A stretch of 64,000 bases of DNA. Source: Trochalopteron elliotii. Its lineage: Eukaryota > Chordata > Aves > Passeriformes > Leiothrichidae. The notes beneath the pieces were generated by a model that saw nothing but the letters and a program-made list of their open reading frames with translations, was not told the DNA's origin and made no database searches. Below, piece by piece: positions 1 through 13,700 of the stretch (positions within the stretch are counted from its first letter, which is position 1; each line of letters starts with the position of its first letter). The stretch covers positions 1,284,223-1,348,222 of the forward strand of contig JANPWX010000452.1 in assembly GCA_024734555.1 (NCBI GenBank), written 5' to 3'. The position numbers were made by a program, and so were the translations under genes.

Positions 1-3000
1 GATCTCCCTACCACACTTTGCCATTAAATGTTTGCTGAAAAGTAGGACAGGGCACAATTCTTTATGATGTGAACAAGTCTGGTTAGTCTACTAGGAATCT
101 GCATTATCCTGCCAGACTTCAGTGTAGATGGGTATTTGCTCCCTCATGTTGAATACTATAGTTATGTGCAAAATGTTGAAATCTGGCTTTTCTTTGTCAT
201 GACCTGAATGTTTACATTTTTTGCAGAATATTGTGCTTAGGTTAGTAGCAGCATTTAAATTATCTTGGAAACCAGAAGAATTGGTAAACTAAAAGAAAAG
301 CATATATGACCATGCTGCTTTTGCTTCTCATAATTTTCCAGAGTAGCTGCAGGAGTTTCACCGTATCTTACTTCCATACCTAGCTCAGGAAGATGGACTT
401 ATTCTGAATTTCAGTCAACTTAGAGATCTGGGATAAGATCCATAACTGTACTTTTTCAGTAGTTACATGGAACTATCCATTGTGTCACTATGTGACACTG
501 AAAAAAAAGGCAATTTTAAATTTTGTTTTTGTACTGAGCCATCCTTGCTGCTTGCAGAAAATAAGATGTATAATTTATGTTCATTTCCCAGAAGATTGAC
601 ATTTTTGTCCTAAAAGCCTGTAGGGACTTTAATACTCCAGAGTCAGCACTCCAAGGACTAGTAACAAAAAGCAGCACTCCACTGCAGACAAACTAATCCT
701 CCAACAATGTTTCATTCAATCAAAAAATGCTGCAGATTGGAGGTGTTATTGCTTGCCTGTGTTTTCAAGAGATTATTGTGAATGAACCGTATTTTCCACT
801 GAATAGTAACAGCAAAAGAGCCTTCCCATCTAAATGTTTCTCATGATAATTTTGCCCTAAATGAGCAAAGATTGGGAAGCAAGCAATTTTTTGCTTTAAC
901 ATTTCTCCCTTTGAGTATGCGAACAAAAGCTGTTTTGAGAAAAATTAATATTTGTGGTTTAAATTCCTAAAGCGATATTTATTTTATATTATGTGGTACC
1001 TATTTTTATCTTTGACTAAATATGAAAAAAAATTGCTGAGAAATTTTGTTATTACACACTTGAATTAATTTTACCACATGTATGTCTAGACACTTTCCCT
1101 GTGTATGTGGTTTGTTTTGCTAAGTCAGTACCTGATGGATCTTTTCTGGTACATGCAGTTTTCTACAAAATTTGCCTTTACAAAATGTGCTGCTTTGGAC
1201 ATAATCTAGTTTCTGATGTCATGATCTTAGTGGAGTGCCCATATCTTGTTTTTCAGATGCTCAGATGTTTTTCAGCTATCTGCTTTTGTGTCTTAAAGTG
1301 TTCACGTGTGTCTTGATGATAGACCTGAATATTTGAAAACCAAGATCTATCTGCAGAAAGGGACTGTGGCTAAAACCTTCATGGCTGAGCTGACAGGTCA
1401 GTTCCCAAATTTGCCATTCCCTTCATTAAAGGCTTGTGTCTGATCCGAAGGGGCTCACAAAGGATGTGAGTAGCATTGTGCCAGCCTTAGTCTACTTTAA
1501 AAGTTCCTTAAATCCTCCCCAGAAATCTCTTTGGTGAAATGTACAAAGTGATGGTCCAGTTGCCATCCTTTTCATAGCAAAACTCCAGTCCCCTCAAGTG
1601 GAAGGAATTCACAGTTGGCTCAGGAGCCTGTTTGTGTGTCCCCCTTTTCAGGCCTGTTTGTGGAAAAATGGGCCTGTTCAAGCCTGCCATGGTGAATATC
1701 CAGATGTTGGGTGGGGAGCTGTCAGCTGGATGCTTTTCCATAGTCCCATAGTTCATTCCTAAAAGAATAATCCCAATGAGGTAACGGAACCAGCTGAATT
1801 GATAATCCAAAGCCAGGGATGGGTTGGTGCCCTGTGAAATCCACATTGCCAAATAATCTAGTGACACAGTGACTGCTTTAGTTATGGGCTGCTCTTTATT
1901 TCTGTTCATGTCTTCTTCTTAGTAATGAAATGTTTTGGTTTTAGGGCTCAGAGCCCAGCTCCACAGAGGAGAGATGAAATTTCAGCCTAGATTAAGAAGG
2001 CTTTTGCTGAGAGGTGCTGTCAAGTATTGCAACAGTACAAATGGACACTCACAGCTTATTAAACAGGAAACAACTCCACTGATGCCCACAATTCCACCTG
2101 GCATTTTATATGGCTGAGAGTGAAGACCAAGGGGAGATAAAGGTGTGATCATAATGAAGGCAGTGGGGGGAGGGAAGTGGTGGTGATGGGACGTTTGTAC
2201 TGGTAATTGTTTTATGAAGAAAACAAAATGAAAAGAGGGGAGAAGGAAGAAAAGAAACTAGTGTATCAGGGGGAGATGTGTGTATTTATTAACCAAAGCC
2301 TTCTTTCCATAAAGTGAGGGGGGAAAGGGTCTTTTAGCCAAAGGAGGTCATTCCATGCAAACCTCTAAAGGAAAGAGGATTTTTGAACAATGAAAGAAGG
2401 GGGGAGTCTGTTTCTTACACTTTAATGATTTTTTTGCTTCTCTTAGATAGGAACTGGAACTCCACACTATTAGCCACAAATGGCATTTTGAAATGACTTT
2501 TTTTTTTTTGGGCAAACCCAAAAGACATTGCTAAGATTTACATTTTCAAATATATGCTGACCTTTTTTTCCTCTTTCTTTTAGTTCATTTGTCATCAGTA
2601 TGTAATTGAATCAATATATTTCCTGATCAACCCAAAGATTGAATAAGGTCATGGGAAGCCATGTGTGGACATTAAAAATCATTATTTTACTCAAAATGAG
2701 CAGAGATGGCATAGACCATTCAGAGTTCCAAATGAAATTCTATTAGATTCTATTACACTTTTACAATTATAGAGACGTTCCAATATTACAAGGGGAAATG
2801 AAGTCATAATAAAAAAGCCCAGAGGTGTATTACAAAGAAATGGGCATACTATTTTTCTAGTTAAAAACTTGATGAAAGGAGCTCTGCTACTTTTCAGTTG
2901 CTGAGATGTGACCTTGTTCTTTAAAAAAAAAAAGGAAAAAAAAAATACCAGGAGCCAGTTTTCTTCTAACCATTTACATTTCTTGTTTCACAGCATGTTT

Positions 3001-4720
3001 CTAAGGAGGACAGGATGTATAATCTGTTTTCAATTGTAAAAAAAATTATAGAAAGATGCAATGAAATAGGTCTGATATATTTAAACACAAATAATTTTAG
3101 TGGCTGATACTGGAAAGGTAGTTTTGGGGAGCTGCTTGCCTGTTTATGGAAGCTGGAAAGATAGGAGCTTTTGGCATGTAAGAGACATGAATCTGATCAT
3201 TTTATATCCTTTCCCTAACTGTTGCTGCTTACTTCATCTCCCCACCCTCACTGAAGTGTTTGGTCAAGCTGCAAATCTTGGATTTGAGGCAAACTTCTAG
3301 AAGTTTTTGGGAAACCCAGAATTGATGTCTGACAGGAAACCATTCCTATATCTTGGGAATGCAGTAGGGCAGCTGAGGATAAGGTTACTGCAGAGTTTTA
3401 AAGGCACAGTCATTGCATGGCCAAGGACTGTGTCATCTTGGCTTTCCATGGAGAAGAGTGGAAGAAAACAGCTTGTGGAGTTTAAACTCCATTCCAGGTC
3501 TGCAGGAATGGGGCAAGGTTTGTATGTCATCTTTTTTTTTCAGATTCAAGCAGGCTGTTCTGTACTTATAGTAGCCTAGGTGATAAAGAGTTTCTCTACC
3601 ACTGCATCCAAAGAAATAAGGCCAAGTATAGAGACTGTTCAGAGACAAATTAATTGAAAAATGAAGCAATGAGACATTGCCTGAGATACACAAGGAACAG
3701 AGGAAAATGGTGCAGCATATTCCAATCTCCTAACTAAGTATCAAAAAGTTACTAAGGAAATACAAAACTGAGGAATGGAGATGCAGAAATAGCCTAGATC
3801 AAGCATAAAGGTGGAGTTTTACTCCTTCTGTAAGGTTTCTGGAGATCTGCTGAGAAAACCCTGGTTGTGCTGGGAAATGCTCTTTGGTGCAAATGTGGAT
3901 GTGTTCACATACAGGATTCTGGAGTGATACAGGCTACAAAGGTATCTCAGTTTCCATGGAGGTATGAAGGAGGAAATGGGGTCTTCCACACAACTTTTCT
4001 ATCTGTAAGTCAGATGGCAACTTTGAAGGCATCCATTTAACCCTAGAATAATGTCTACTACCCACCACAATAAAATATAGTTGTTTTCAGAAGTGAACAC
4101 TTCAGAGATTATCAAGTGGAGCATGCAAAGGGGTCAGATAAGAAGCATAATCTCTTCTTTCCAAGGTTTGGGACACCATCAGAGCTGCTCTGGGAGAATT
4201 CCTAGTAATAAGATCACTTCTTGTTTCCTTCTTGCATGGTTAAAGGCAGAAACTGTGTTTCAGGACAGAAAGAGGTACTTGAAGAGGCCCCGGTAATGCC
4301 AATGAGGGTTGGAGCATTAGTCTTCTGTAGTGTTTCCAATGTTACCTTTGACAATATTCCCTCAGTACCTGAGCTTGTTTCTGCAAGTTATGAAGTCATC
4401 TAGGGTCCCTCCAGGTCCTTTACAGACAGTTTACACAGACAAGTCAACAAATTGTGGATATATTTCCAAAGGTGAGTGAGCTGTGCTGCTGGATGAGTAC
4501 CTTCTGAGCACATCTATTATTCAGCCTTTATTTTAAATCGTTGCATAAATGGAATGAATTTGTAATTTCAGGACATAGACGGCAGGTTTACTCTTGGCTC
4601 TCTTGGAATCTGCCAAAAGTCTGTTTGAACATGCAATGAAGGATAAGCTCTCTAATATGTTCCCCTGGTGCCATTAGGGCTTTTTTCCAGACACTTCTTA
4701 TGGATGCTTTAGAATAAATG
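1..4720. other. AT-rich non-coding sequence, no gene recognised
   Basis: This stretch is AT-rich and no reading frame in it has a recognisable domain. The longest frame is 133 codons on the minus strand (1508-1909) and has no family signature I can name. Positions about 2150-2420 are purine-rich, with G runs at 2165-2170, 2172-2174 and 2188-2190. Short homopolymers occur near 2500 (T) and 2922-2945 (A). I see no splice-flanked exon with convincing coding character, no tRNA and no transposon end. Confidence 0.6.
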
Positions 4721-5180
4721 TCATGGAATCATAGAATGGTTTGGGCTGGAAGGGACCTTAGAGAACATCTAGTTCCAACCCCACTGCCGTGGGCAGGGAC
4801 ACCTTCCACCAGACCAGGCTGTTCAGAGCCCCATCCAGCCTGGTCTTGAACACTGACAGGGAGGAGGCATCCACAAATTCTCAAGGCAACTTTTTTCAAT
4901 GCCTCATCACACCCACAGTAAAGAACTTCTTTGGTATATCTAACCTACATCTACTCTCTCAGTCTGAAGCTGTTGCCCTTGTCCTGTCACTACATGTTCC
5001 TGTAAAAATTCCCTCTATTCCCTCTCCAGTTTTCTAGTAAGTTCCCTTCAGGTGCTGAAAGGCCACAGTTAGGTCACCTTGAAACCTTTTTTTTTCCAGG
5101 CTGGACAAACCCAGTTCTCTCAGCCTTTCCTCATAGGAGAGGTGCTCCAGTAGCTGGTGTCTTGGCTCTGGATAGCAATA
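4721..5180 (-). mobile_element. CR1 non-LTR retrotransposon, 5'-truncated, antisense
   Basis: The left edge carries the reverse complement of the avian CR1 3' terminus: an ATTCTATGATTCCATGA-type tail, followed by the diagnostic reverse-strand text GGGCTGGAAGGGACC, AGTTCCAACCCC and the GGGCAGGGACACCTTCCACC block. Further along are the CCTCATAGGAGAGGTGCTCCAG segment and a stretch matching the end of CR1 ORF2 in antisense. The copy therefore lies on the minus strand with its 3' end near 4721 and is truncated at its 5' end near 5140-5180, where similarity fades. CR1 moves by target-primed reverse transcription, and most copies are 5'-truncated like this one. It has many substitutions relative to the remembered consensus and a T-run near 5087, so it is inactive and not recent. 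The right boundary is approximate. Confidence 0.93.
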
Positions 5181-8100
5181 TGTCATCTGCTATTTTGACC
5201 ACTTAAAGTGCAAACCTGGTGGGTGGTTTTCTAAATTATTTTAATTTTTTTAATTATTTTTTTATTAAATATATATATTTTTTTTCCTGTGCAATGGTGA
5301 TCTTTTTTTTTTTTTTTTCACCTGGGGAAGAGTCTTCCTAACAGGTTGGTGGATTTTGGCACCTTTTCAGGATTTATGCAACCTCACAGCTTCCAATCAA
5401 GTAGTAGAAGTAGGGGTGGCTACTGAATAAGTGGTAAATGAATACAAATCTAGATTCTTTCATGTCTCTCCTGGAAGTGGTAATCCTGACAATGTATCTT
5501 TACTTGTCTTCTTAGAGCCTCTTGCTGGGATAAATGTATTTTGAACTGGCATATATCTTACAAGGTCCTGTGCTAGGCCTGTGAAAGGAGTTAGTACAGA
5601 ATACAATGAGGGGGAGTAAAAATCTCTTTACTCTAGGGTTTAGTCTGTACTAAATTAGGCTGAAGTCACCTCCAAAGCAAGAGACTGATCTTGAGTCTTG
5701 AGCACAGATTCCTACCTGCTACCTTGAGGTTGTGCAGTGAGATTTGTTTTAGGCCCGTTGTGTAATGAAAATATGTGCAAGTGTCCTGGCAGCTTTTAAA
5801 TGGGTAAGTAATAATTGATGAAACAGTCAATTGCTGGAATGACCTCCCCACACCCTCCTCGCAGTTACTGAGACATTAAAGTGACAGAGATGGGATCAAG
5901 CTAGCAAATGGGAATGTGCATTGCTGTCTTCTCTGGATGATTTCCAGCCACTGCAACTATTTTGAGCCCAGAATATTGTGCAATAGTTTTGAAAGCAAAT
6001 GCCTAATGAAAAACGGAATTTAAATGTCATGACTCTTTAGTGGGCTTTTTCACCTATAAATATTTGCAGTTTTGGCATTATTCTTACCCTCTGTTCATTT
6101 GTCTGTGTGTTTTTTCTACATGGATAAAATGGAAAAAACAACAGGAAAAATTAGAAAAGTAAGACTGACTTATTATTTTTTTAAGCCAAAACCTTTGTCC
6201 AGCTCTATTTAGTATTCATTCTTTCCAAATGCTAACCACAATAATTCATTTTGGCAGTCACCTTGCAAGAAAACAGGTGAATATTTTGCACCATTTTCAC
6301 AGAAGCTGACTGATTTGAAGGGCAAATTTTGCTTTCCTGTCTCATACTGCATAGCACCTGCCCTCCTTCGTGAGGAGAACTATTTGAGTCTGACCTTAAA
6401 TGATTTGTTGAAAGCCAGAAAAGCAGTCAGTGTTAGAGTGGAGGAATTTTGTCTTCTAATCCAGAGTTCAAATGACAAAACCATATATCTGATAAAATGA
6501 AACTTAAACCTGTGATACTGCATACCATACAGCACATTTAAAATGCATTTACTTCCCCACCCCAGGAGCTTCAATAGCTCCAAAATAACTTTTAAAAATA
6601 AATTGTTTATTGAAAGATTAAGGGCATTTTATTGACTTTGCAGTTATGGCCAATTTCACTGCGTTTTTGTGGCAGTATCTAGTCACAGATAGTCTCTTTG
6701 CTACGTGTGATGGTTTTATTATGTGAAAGAAGTCTACCTACTGTTTATCCTTCCCTTACTCCCACCCTCACTGTCTCCTAAGTTCCCCCAATGCTTTGTA
6801 TGTCAAACGATCCTTCTGTCTCAATTCAAATCCCTCCTTAAGAGATGACTTCTGTGCAGATTTCCTATAATGATTCCCCCAAGATATCCATACTGATTTG
6901 AGACAGGACTTTCAGCTATTGTAGCACGTGTAGCTGATGACACAATTTCTGAACCTAATACTTCTGTGTTCAGAACAGTTTTGAAAAAGTCTTTATGAAA
7001 AAAATCAAACATGCTTTTTTTTCTTTCGCTTGCCTTTTTTATTCACCATGCCTCTCTAAGAAAAAAACCCTCATTTTAAAGCAAGGTAAATGAACAGATC
7101 AGATTTTAAATATGCAGAATAAATGTTAATTAGTTCACAAAGAGTTTAAACATTTAACTTTATTAAAATTTTGTAGTGTCCTCCAGATCGAAGTGCATGT
7201 AGAACTCCAGTGAAAGTGAATGCATCTGTAAACTTTTGCACTTTGGTGTCTCTTGCAGCCTTTCTGTGCTTTCTTGTCCTGTGTGTGGGCTGAGCACGGA
7301 GCTGGGGTCTCTATTATTTTGCAGCCAGTGTCTCCATTATGAAGAAGAGAGGGAGTCTGCCCCTTGTGGGAGGTTCCCAACCAGGGAGTTTCTTATGTTC
7401 AGTTTTTAAAACTAGAGTTTATTATTGAGCAGAGTGCTGCCAGTTCTACCTTTTCATCTGAGCCCTTGCCCAAACATTAAATTAAAATATTGCTTTCCTT
7501 TCTTAATTCTTACTTAGCTGATTAATTTCTTCTTTCCCTCCTTTACTGACTTCTGTATTATCACAGATGGATTTTTTTTTTTTAATCAAAATAATATGGG
7601 CTGATCCTTTTTTGTGGACATGGATGCACAATAAGTTGTGAAAATAAGGAGTGTATTGTGTGGTAGTTGCACACATGACTGTATTGAACAGCCTTCTAAA
7701 GGACCTGTGTGCTGCTAATCTCTGCAAATGAGACAGAATTAGCTGACCTCTGGTCTGCTCTGGTATGACTATTTCTATGTTCAAGGAACTTTCTGGTAAT
7801 GTTCTACATCAAGTCACAGAAAATGAGGTGGGGGAAAATATTTGGAAATATTTTTATTCATTAGTTTCTAAATTGACTTGTGTTTGCTTTGTTTTGTGTG
7901 GGTGTTTGGTTTTGTTGTGTTTTTTTAATGTTTATTATATTTGGAGGGGGAAAATTGACCAATAATAGTAGCCATGCAAATGGCACTTTCTCCTAACAGA
8001 GACTGGATGGATATTAAATCCCCAGGAGCCAAATAAACTCTAAGGAGTTCTGTAAAATGACACATTGTTGCAAGGGATTTTGTGACTTATGACCGCTGTG

Positions 8101-10099
8101 CAAGTATGAACCAGCAAGCACACATAAAAATAGACTTTGTGGAATTGTGGTAATTTTTAATCATAAGCCTAAAATGCTTACAGTATTTCAGTCCACTCTT
8201 GTTGAATTTTTGACTCATGTCTGTCCTGTGGTTTGTGCTTGGCTAAATGTGCTTTAAAGGTGGAGTCATGGCTTTTTCATTTCAGTCCAAGAGAAGGTAG
8301 CTTTTGGAAGGTGGTCTGAAAACATGCAAACCAAAACAGTCTTTCAAAAAAAAAAAAAAAAATCCCCTTCTTCCTGTATTTGTTTTGGATTCTTTGAACT
8401 GGAACCTCTGAGATAATAGGTGTATCATGGATATAGATCTATAATCCATGACCTTATTACAAGTGATAAATTAATATTTGCAAACCTAATTGCCTCACTA
8501 ATGTGCACCCACACCTGTCCTAACTTACTACTTCCATTTTTCAAGCTGCCAGTGAAAGCAGCTGATCACCATTCTCTGCTTAAATAAATCTACATCTAGT
8601 GGGCAGAGTGAAGAGCAATATCTTACTCACACACATTAAAAAAAGGTGCCAGATGACACACAGATAAAAATAACTTGGAAAAAAAAGTGGTTTAACCTAA
8701 AAGCTTTGACCAGAAAGCTGTTTAACTCACAGTCTTCACAGCTGTACCACCTTGAAGCTAATGGGCTGGGACCAGTATAAATGAGAGGAGAATCTGGTCA
8801 CTTGTGTCAGAATCCCCAAGGCCTCACTTCTCTTGTGTGCTGGTCTCATTCCCCTGTGGCTCCAGTTTCTCATCCTTCTGTCAAGCACATTGTCCCACTC
8901 AGCCACAGCCTCTCTGGTTCCTACCCTCATCTCACTCAGACAAGCTCGCATTATCAGTCAGCAGGCACGTGGCCAAGTGGAATTTGAAAAAAGAAATGCT
9001 CCTCTGTCATTTAGCAAGGCACATTTTTGCAGGATCTGGTCCTGTTAGATTTCTTGAGCAAAATTGAATTAAATCACTATGTAACCTTTCGGTGATGCAG
9101 CAGGTTTTGCAGTAGTCATATCTCTGGCTTTTGTTCTCAGCATGGTCTGTAATATTGTGGTTGAAGGGAACAAATATTTTTCTCACTGCTTCTTCCCCCG
9201 GATTCAGGAATCAAGTATCCTAAAGATATTTCCTAAAGACATTTCAGTTCTTTTGCATATAATCTAACTACTCCTCTATGCAATGTTTGTTTTCTCTGAT
9301 CATCTTAACTTTGTAAACCAAGTACTAATCCCACTTTGCACTTGTTTCTCCAATGTATTTTATTCTCCTAAGAACTAAGGGTCCAGCATGCATATTGGTC
9401 CCAGTGCACAGATGTTTGGAACAAAGTGATAAATGGGAATATATTGATTAGGAAACTCAGCTCTAATTTCTCAAATGTCACTGAATAAGAGATCACTCTA
9501 ATGTGAAGCAGGATTATCTAGTTTGAATACTTGTAGGATTCTTCTGGAATCCCAGCATTCTGTTTCAGAAATTATTCATGGATTGCTAATAAAAGAGCAG
9601 GGTAGAATCTCTTCAGTGTCTTCAGACTTCCTTCTCAAAACTAAACAGTACTTAAAAAACAAACAAATAAACATAACCGGACAACCCTTCCCCCTTTTCC
9701 TGTTTTACCCTTCCCCCTCTAAAAAGAAAGGAAACCCAAAACCTCCACAAAACTACCCTCTGCAGTATTTCAGCCCCGTGTTATGGTCCTTAAAAATTGA
9801 AATACCCTTAGAAAGTCATAGCAGATATTAAATCAGAATTTGTTTGGAAATCAGTGCAGGGTCACAGTGAAGAGGGTAGGGAATTGAATGAGAATTTCCA
9901 TAAAGAAAGTGAATATACTTCCAGAGGCATATAATGGGCTGATTTAAAATCTGATGTTGACAAAGAGAATAAGATGTGGGGAAAGTAAGAGCAAGATAGT
10001 TAGAATCCAGTGTGTAAAAGCCACAGGTGATTCTCAATAGGCAGTAAATTAGCAGAAGGATAGATATTGCCATTTTTGTGGTAATAGCAATGCTTTCAG
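5181..10099. other. AT-rich non-coding sequence with homopolymers
   Basis: No gene is recognisable here. Immediately 3' of the CR1, positions about 5232-5320 are low-complexity A/T with a T-run of about 16 near 5303-5318. A run of 17 A lies at 8346-8362. A pyrimidine tract at 9684-9720 contains a 12-bp direct duplication. Overlapping short frames at 8733-9067 on both strands have no family signature. The remainder looks like unconstrained intergenic or intronic DNA. Confidence 0.55.
8346..8362. repeat. Poly(A) homopolymer (17 A)
   Basis: This is an uninterrupted run of 17 A on the plus strand. No AATAAA hexamer or coding-like sequence lies directly upstream, so it is treated as a simple repeat, not the tail of a retrocopy. 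Confidence 0.9.
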
Positions 10100-10790
10100 T
10101 TTTTTTAGCAAGTTTTTAACTTAAAAAATTAACTGAAGAGCAATGCAAAGAATAGGAAGGTAATTGTGAATTAGGAGCCAAATTATGCCAGGCACAATTG
10201 AATAAGTTCTGACTTTTCTTACTGACAGACATGTATATTAATAGTTGGCACTTATTGAACCAAATATGAATATTCATCTTCATTTATATTTCAAGGCCTT
10301 TCATTCCTCAAGGACCACAGTGCTTTTGACCAATTTTCATCCACATTACTAAAATGACAGCTTTCACTCCTGGGCCCTGACAGAGGTCTGCAGAATTCAT
10401 TGGAGGTCCTGGGAGGAGGGAACCAGCTCCCGCTCCCAGCTGTCCACAAACACTCATTAAGAGAGGCAAATATCCAGCAGAATCTCTGTGAGAATTTTTA
10501 ATCACGCAAAGGCTCTGCTAATTAGGTAGCTGATGGGGCATAGAGAGCACAAGGACGAATTCTTTAAACAAAGGACTAGAAACTTTAAGAGCTTTAATTA
10601 CTTGGGCACAGAGTTCATTTCAGAACTTGGGAGCAAATTATTCTAATAACAATAAGACCAAGTAGCAGGCCATATTAGTGGGAATTGTGTGGAAAAGTTC
10701 AATCTTCTTGGGCTGCCACAGCTGTGCTTGGAGCGTATTGGAAACTGAGGGGGCTATAAAGGCATTAATAACAAACTTCATTGTGAACTG
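10100..10790. promoter_or_regulatory. Candidate conserved non-coding (enhancer-like) element
   Basis: I see a dense set of transcription-factor-type sites in sequence of moderate complexity: the CTAATTAG homeodomain palindrome at 10518-10525, AACAAAGG (SOX/TCF-like) at 10567-10574, CTTTAATTA ending at 10600, and the ten-base E-box palindrome CACAGCTGTG at 10717-10726. Several CpGs are retained (around 10429, 10505, 10556 and 10733) in a CpG-poor neighbourhood. No open frame of note spans it. The pattern resembles vertebrate developmental enhancers. This is inference from composition and motifs only; no alignment was available. Confidence 0.33.
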
Positions 10791-13700
10791 GATTTGATGC
10801 AGAGGATTTCCTATGCTCTTCTTTTCTGCTCTGTCAGGGAGTATTGCACTGTGTCCTACACCTCAAAATGCTGGCATAACTCAAGAGATGGATACTTTTA
10901 CAGAAATGAAGAGCAATGCCTATTTTCAAAACAAAATCCTCCTTTTTGTTTAGTGCACCAGACTGTCTCCAAGACCTAACAACTGGAAATGTGTTACTTT
11001 CTTGTAGGCTAGAAGAAAATCCATTTCACTGTCTGAAAATTATGGGTTTGGGGTTTTTTTGCTTGTTTTGTAAGTGCATAAATAACATGGCTGGGCTGTA
11101 TGGTTTCTCCCAGGACACAGTTCAGGCTAAAACAATTTCCAGGATCCCTTTCTCCTAGGTGAAATAAGAAAAAGAGACAGAAATTGCCAAGGAAAAGGAA
11201 GATGCAGAAACCTGAGGGATTCAAATTAGGAAATTGTACTCTCCTACTAGTTAAGAATAGAATATAGAAAATACACAGTTCTCTTTCCCTTGGAAAGTGG
11301 AAAACAGCTGATGTGCTACTCTTGTTATTGCTGCTGAGAAACCTTAGCAAGCTTGTCTGTAATTGAGCACAAGGGGCATATCCTGCCTATGTGCTGGATG
11401 AGAAGCTGATTTTCCTTGCACAATACTTGGGGTGATGGGGTAGGAAGTAAAGGAGATATTTGCTGTCTGCAAGCCTTGGACATTTTTGCAGTCAGTGTAG
11501 GGGGAACCACTGTCTGGTAGACCTGTGTAGATTAGAAATCTTCTGTGAAGATACAGATTGTATGTTCTTCATTTTTTTATGAAGGGATGGTAATTTGTCT
11601 GGGAATCACTCTCTGACAAGGGGAAAGCTGATAACTTTTAAAATGTTTTTATATACTTTTTAGAGAACTCTGTTCTAAGCAAAGGGTTGTTTTCTGGTAG
11701 ACTTAGTGCAAAACACACACAAGGATTACTCATATGTTAAATGGTAATGGAAACTTTAGTATCCAAGAACAAGTTAGAGAATCTAGAGAGACTGCTCACT
11801 TCTGCTGGGGAGATGGGCTCGCATATGTCAGTTGAACACAGGTAAAGAGACAGGTGAAAATGTAAGTTGTGATAATTGAGGGCTAAGTATTCTCAGTGAG
11901 TAAGTGATGAACTGGTGTTCAGAGTTGCAGAAAGAAATTGGAGAAGAAAGAAAAAAAGATATATCTGCACAGAGAATTGGCCTGAGTTAAAGCTTCACTA
12001 TCAGTTTTGAAACTTGAACAAATATTCTGCTTCTGTTTGCTATTGAGCTTGCTGCATGCTTTATCCACTGCAGAGGAAAGGCACTGCTAAAGAAAAACCA
12101 CGAAAATCTGTGGCTATAGACAGGCTTTCAGTTTATGTGGACTTTCCCCACATGAATAACCAGAGGTCTGAGTGCAGTGATCATAGAGCTGAGTTGTTCC
12201 ATTAGGAAGTCGTTCTGCCCACTGTGGTCTCTCAGCCATTTGTGAGAGCAGCTAGACTAACAAAATGTGGTACTGACAGAAGAGCTTTTCCTTTTCATTG
12301 TTGCTTTTTGGTTTTCTTTTATTTCCCAGGAGAGCAGGTTAAGCTGACATGCAGGACTAATTCTGTCACCTTAGATACTAATATTTCTGACAGCAGCAAG
12401 AATAGAATAAACAAATAGGTGGGGGGGAAAATGTGAGCAGGAGATGGGGAGAGAAAAGTCCCATATAGTACCTTCTTTTAAAACAATCCTTTTGTAATTT
12501 TGAAAAGCACTTAAGCTTCAGGTACACTGTGCTGCCATTCTCTCCCTGGATCCTTTGGGGGAGTGGGAATAGTGTAGTTTGATGCTCATTTCATGTGCTG
12601 CTCTGTTTTTCTGGCTGTTGCTCTTACTCACTTGCACATCTGGCTTGGATATGCAGCACACCAACAGTAATTTCACCAGTTTGCATTGCATTGATTTAAA
12701 CAAAAATACCCAGCCCTAAACCAAAATTTTATAAAGCCCAGAGTCCAAGGACATAGCTGAAAGTAATTGGATTTCTTGTGCATAAAAATAGATTTAATCT
12801 ATTTTTATTAATAAGTACTGTTATAAATGTTATTTTAATATTTATTATATTAATAATATATATCTATTTAATATAGTATAATATAGAGCAAGGTTTTCAC
12901 AGTTATGTTTTTTTGAGGAAATATAATTTGTGGAAAAAGTGTGTGGTCCTGCTGTATCAGCTTGGCTGTTATGCCCCAATGAAAAATAAAGCTCCAGTTT
13001 TTCAGCAGTTCTTTCACATGTCAGATCTCATTACAATTTCTTTTTTTTGAGTAAGAGTAAACTGTGTCTTTTTCTTCTGTCTTTTTTAATTGTAGATGTT
13101 AATTACCTATTTTGTGTGTTCTGAAACTATGCTCTTTCAACTTGTACAGAGATCCTGAGCACAAAGAAAACGTATAAGACAAAAAGACATGCAAAAGTTT
13201 TATCAACACTGCACCCAAGTTTTAAATAGGTCCATTTTAGACAGATTGTCAATATCAAGATCCCAAAATATGAACATTTTTGCACAGAAAGATAGCTGTC
13301 TATACACATTTGTCAACTGTTATGTTCTGTTTTCTATTGGAAAAAGAATAATTCATCATGTTACAATCACTGTCCAGTGCAAAGCTGATCAAGAGGCATA
13401 ACCATTAATTCATATCTGTCCATAGATGTCAACTCTAAAGATGTATGCAGTTTGTATGAAAATAATAATAAAAAATATTCAAGTAGTTGAATACAAGAGT
13501 CTTTAGAACCTCCCTCACGTCTTTTTGAGGGATTTTACCTTGTAATGGGAATGTGAAGGAGCTTGACTTTAGAGTTGATACTTGAGGAAAATAATCTTGG
13601 AACTGCAGAAACTGCAAATGGCTCTTGAGTGTGGTTTCTTATCTAGAAAGGGGAATAGAAGAGAGAGAGATTTCTGCTGATAATGTATTTTGATAGGTTT

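Noticed and set aside
4789..5037. 82-codon plus-strand frame
   Set aside because: It is the antisense translation of the CR1 element at 4721-5180, not a gene.
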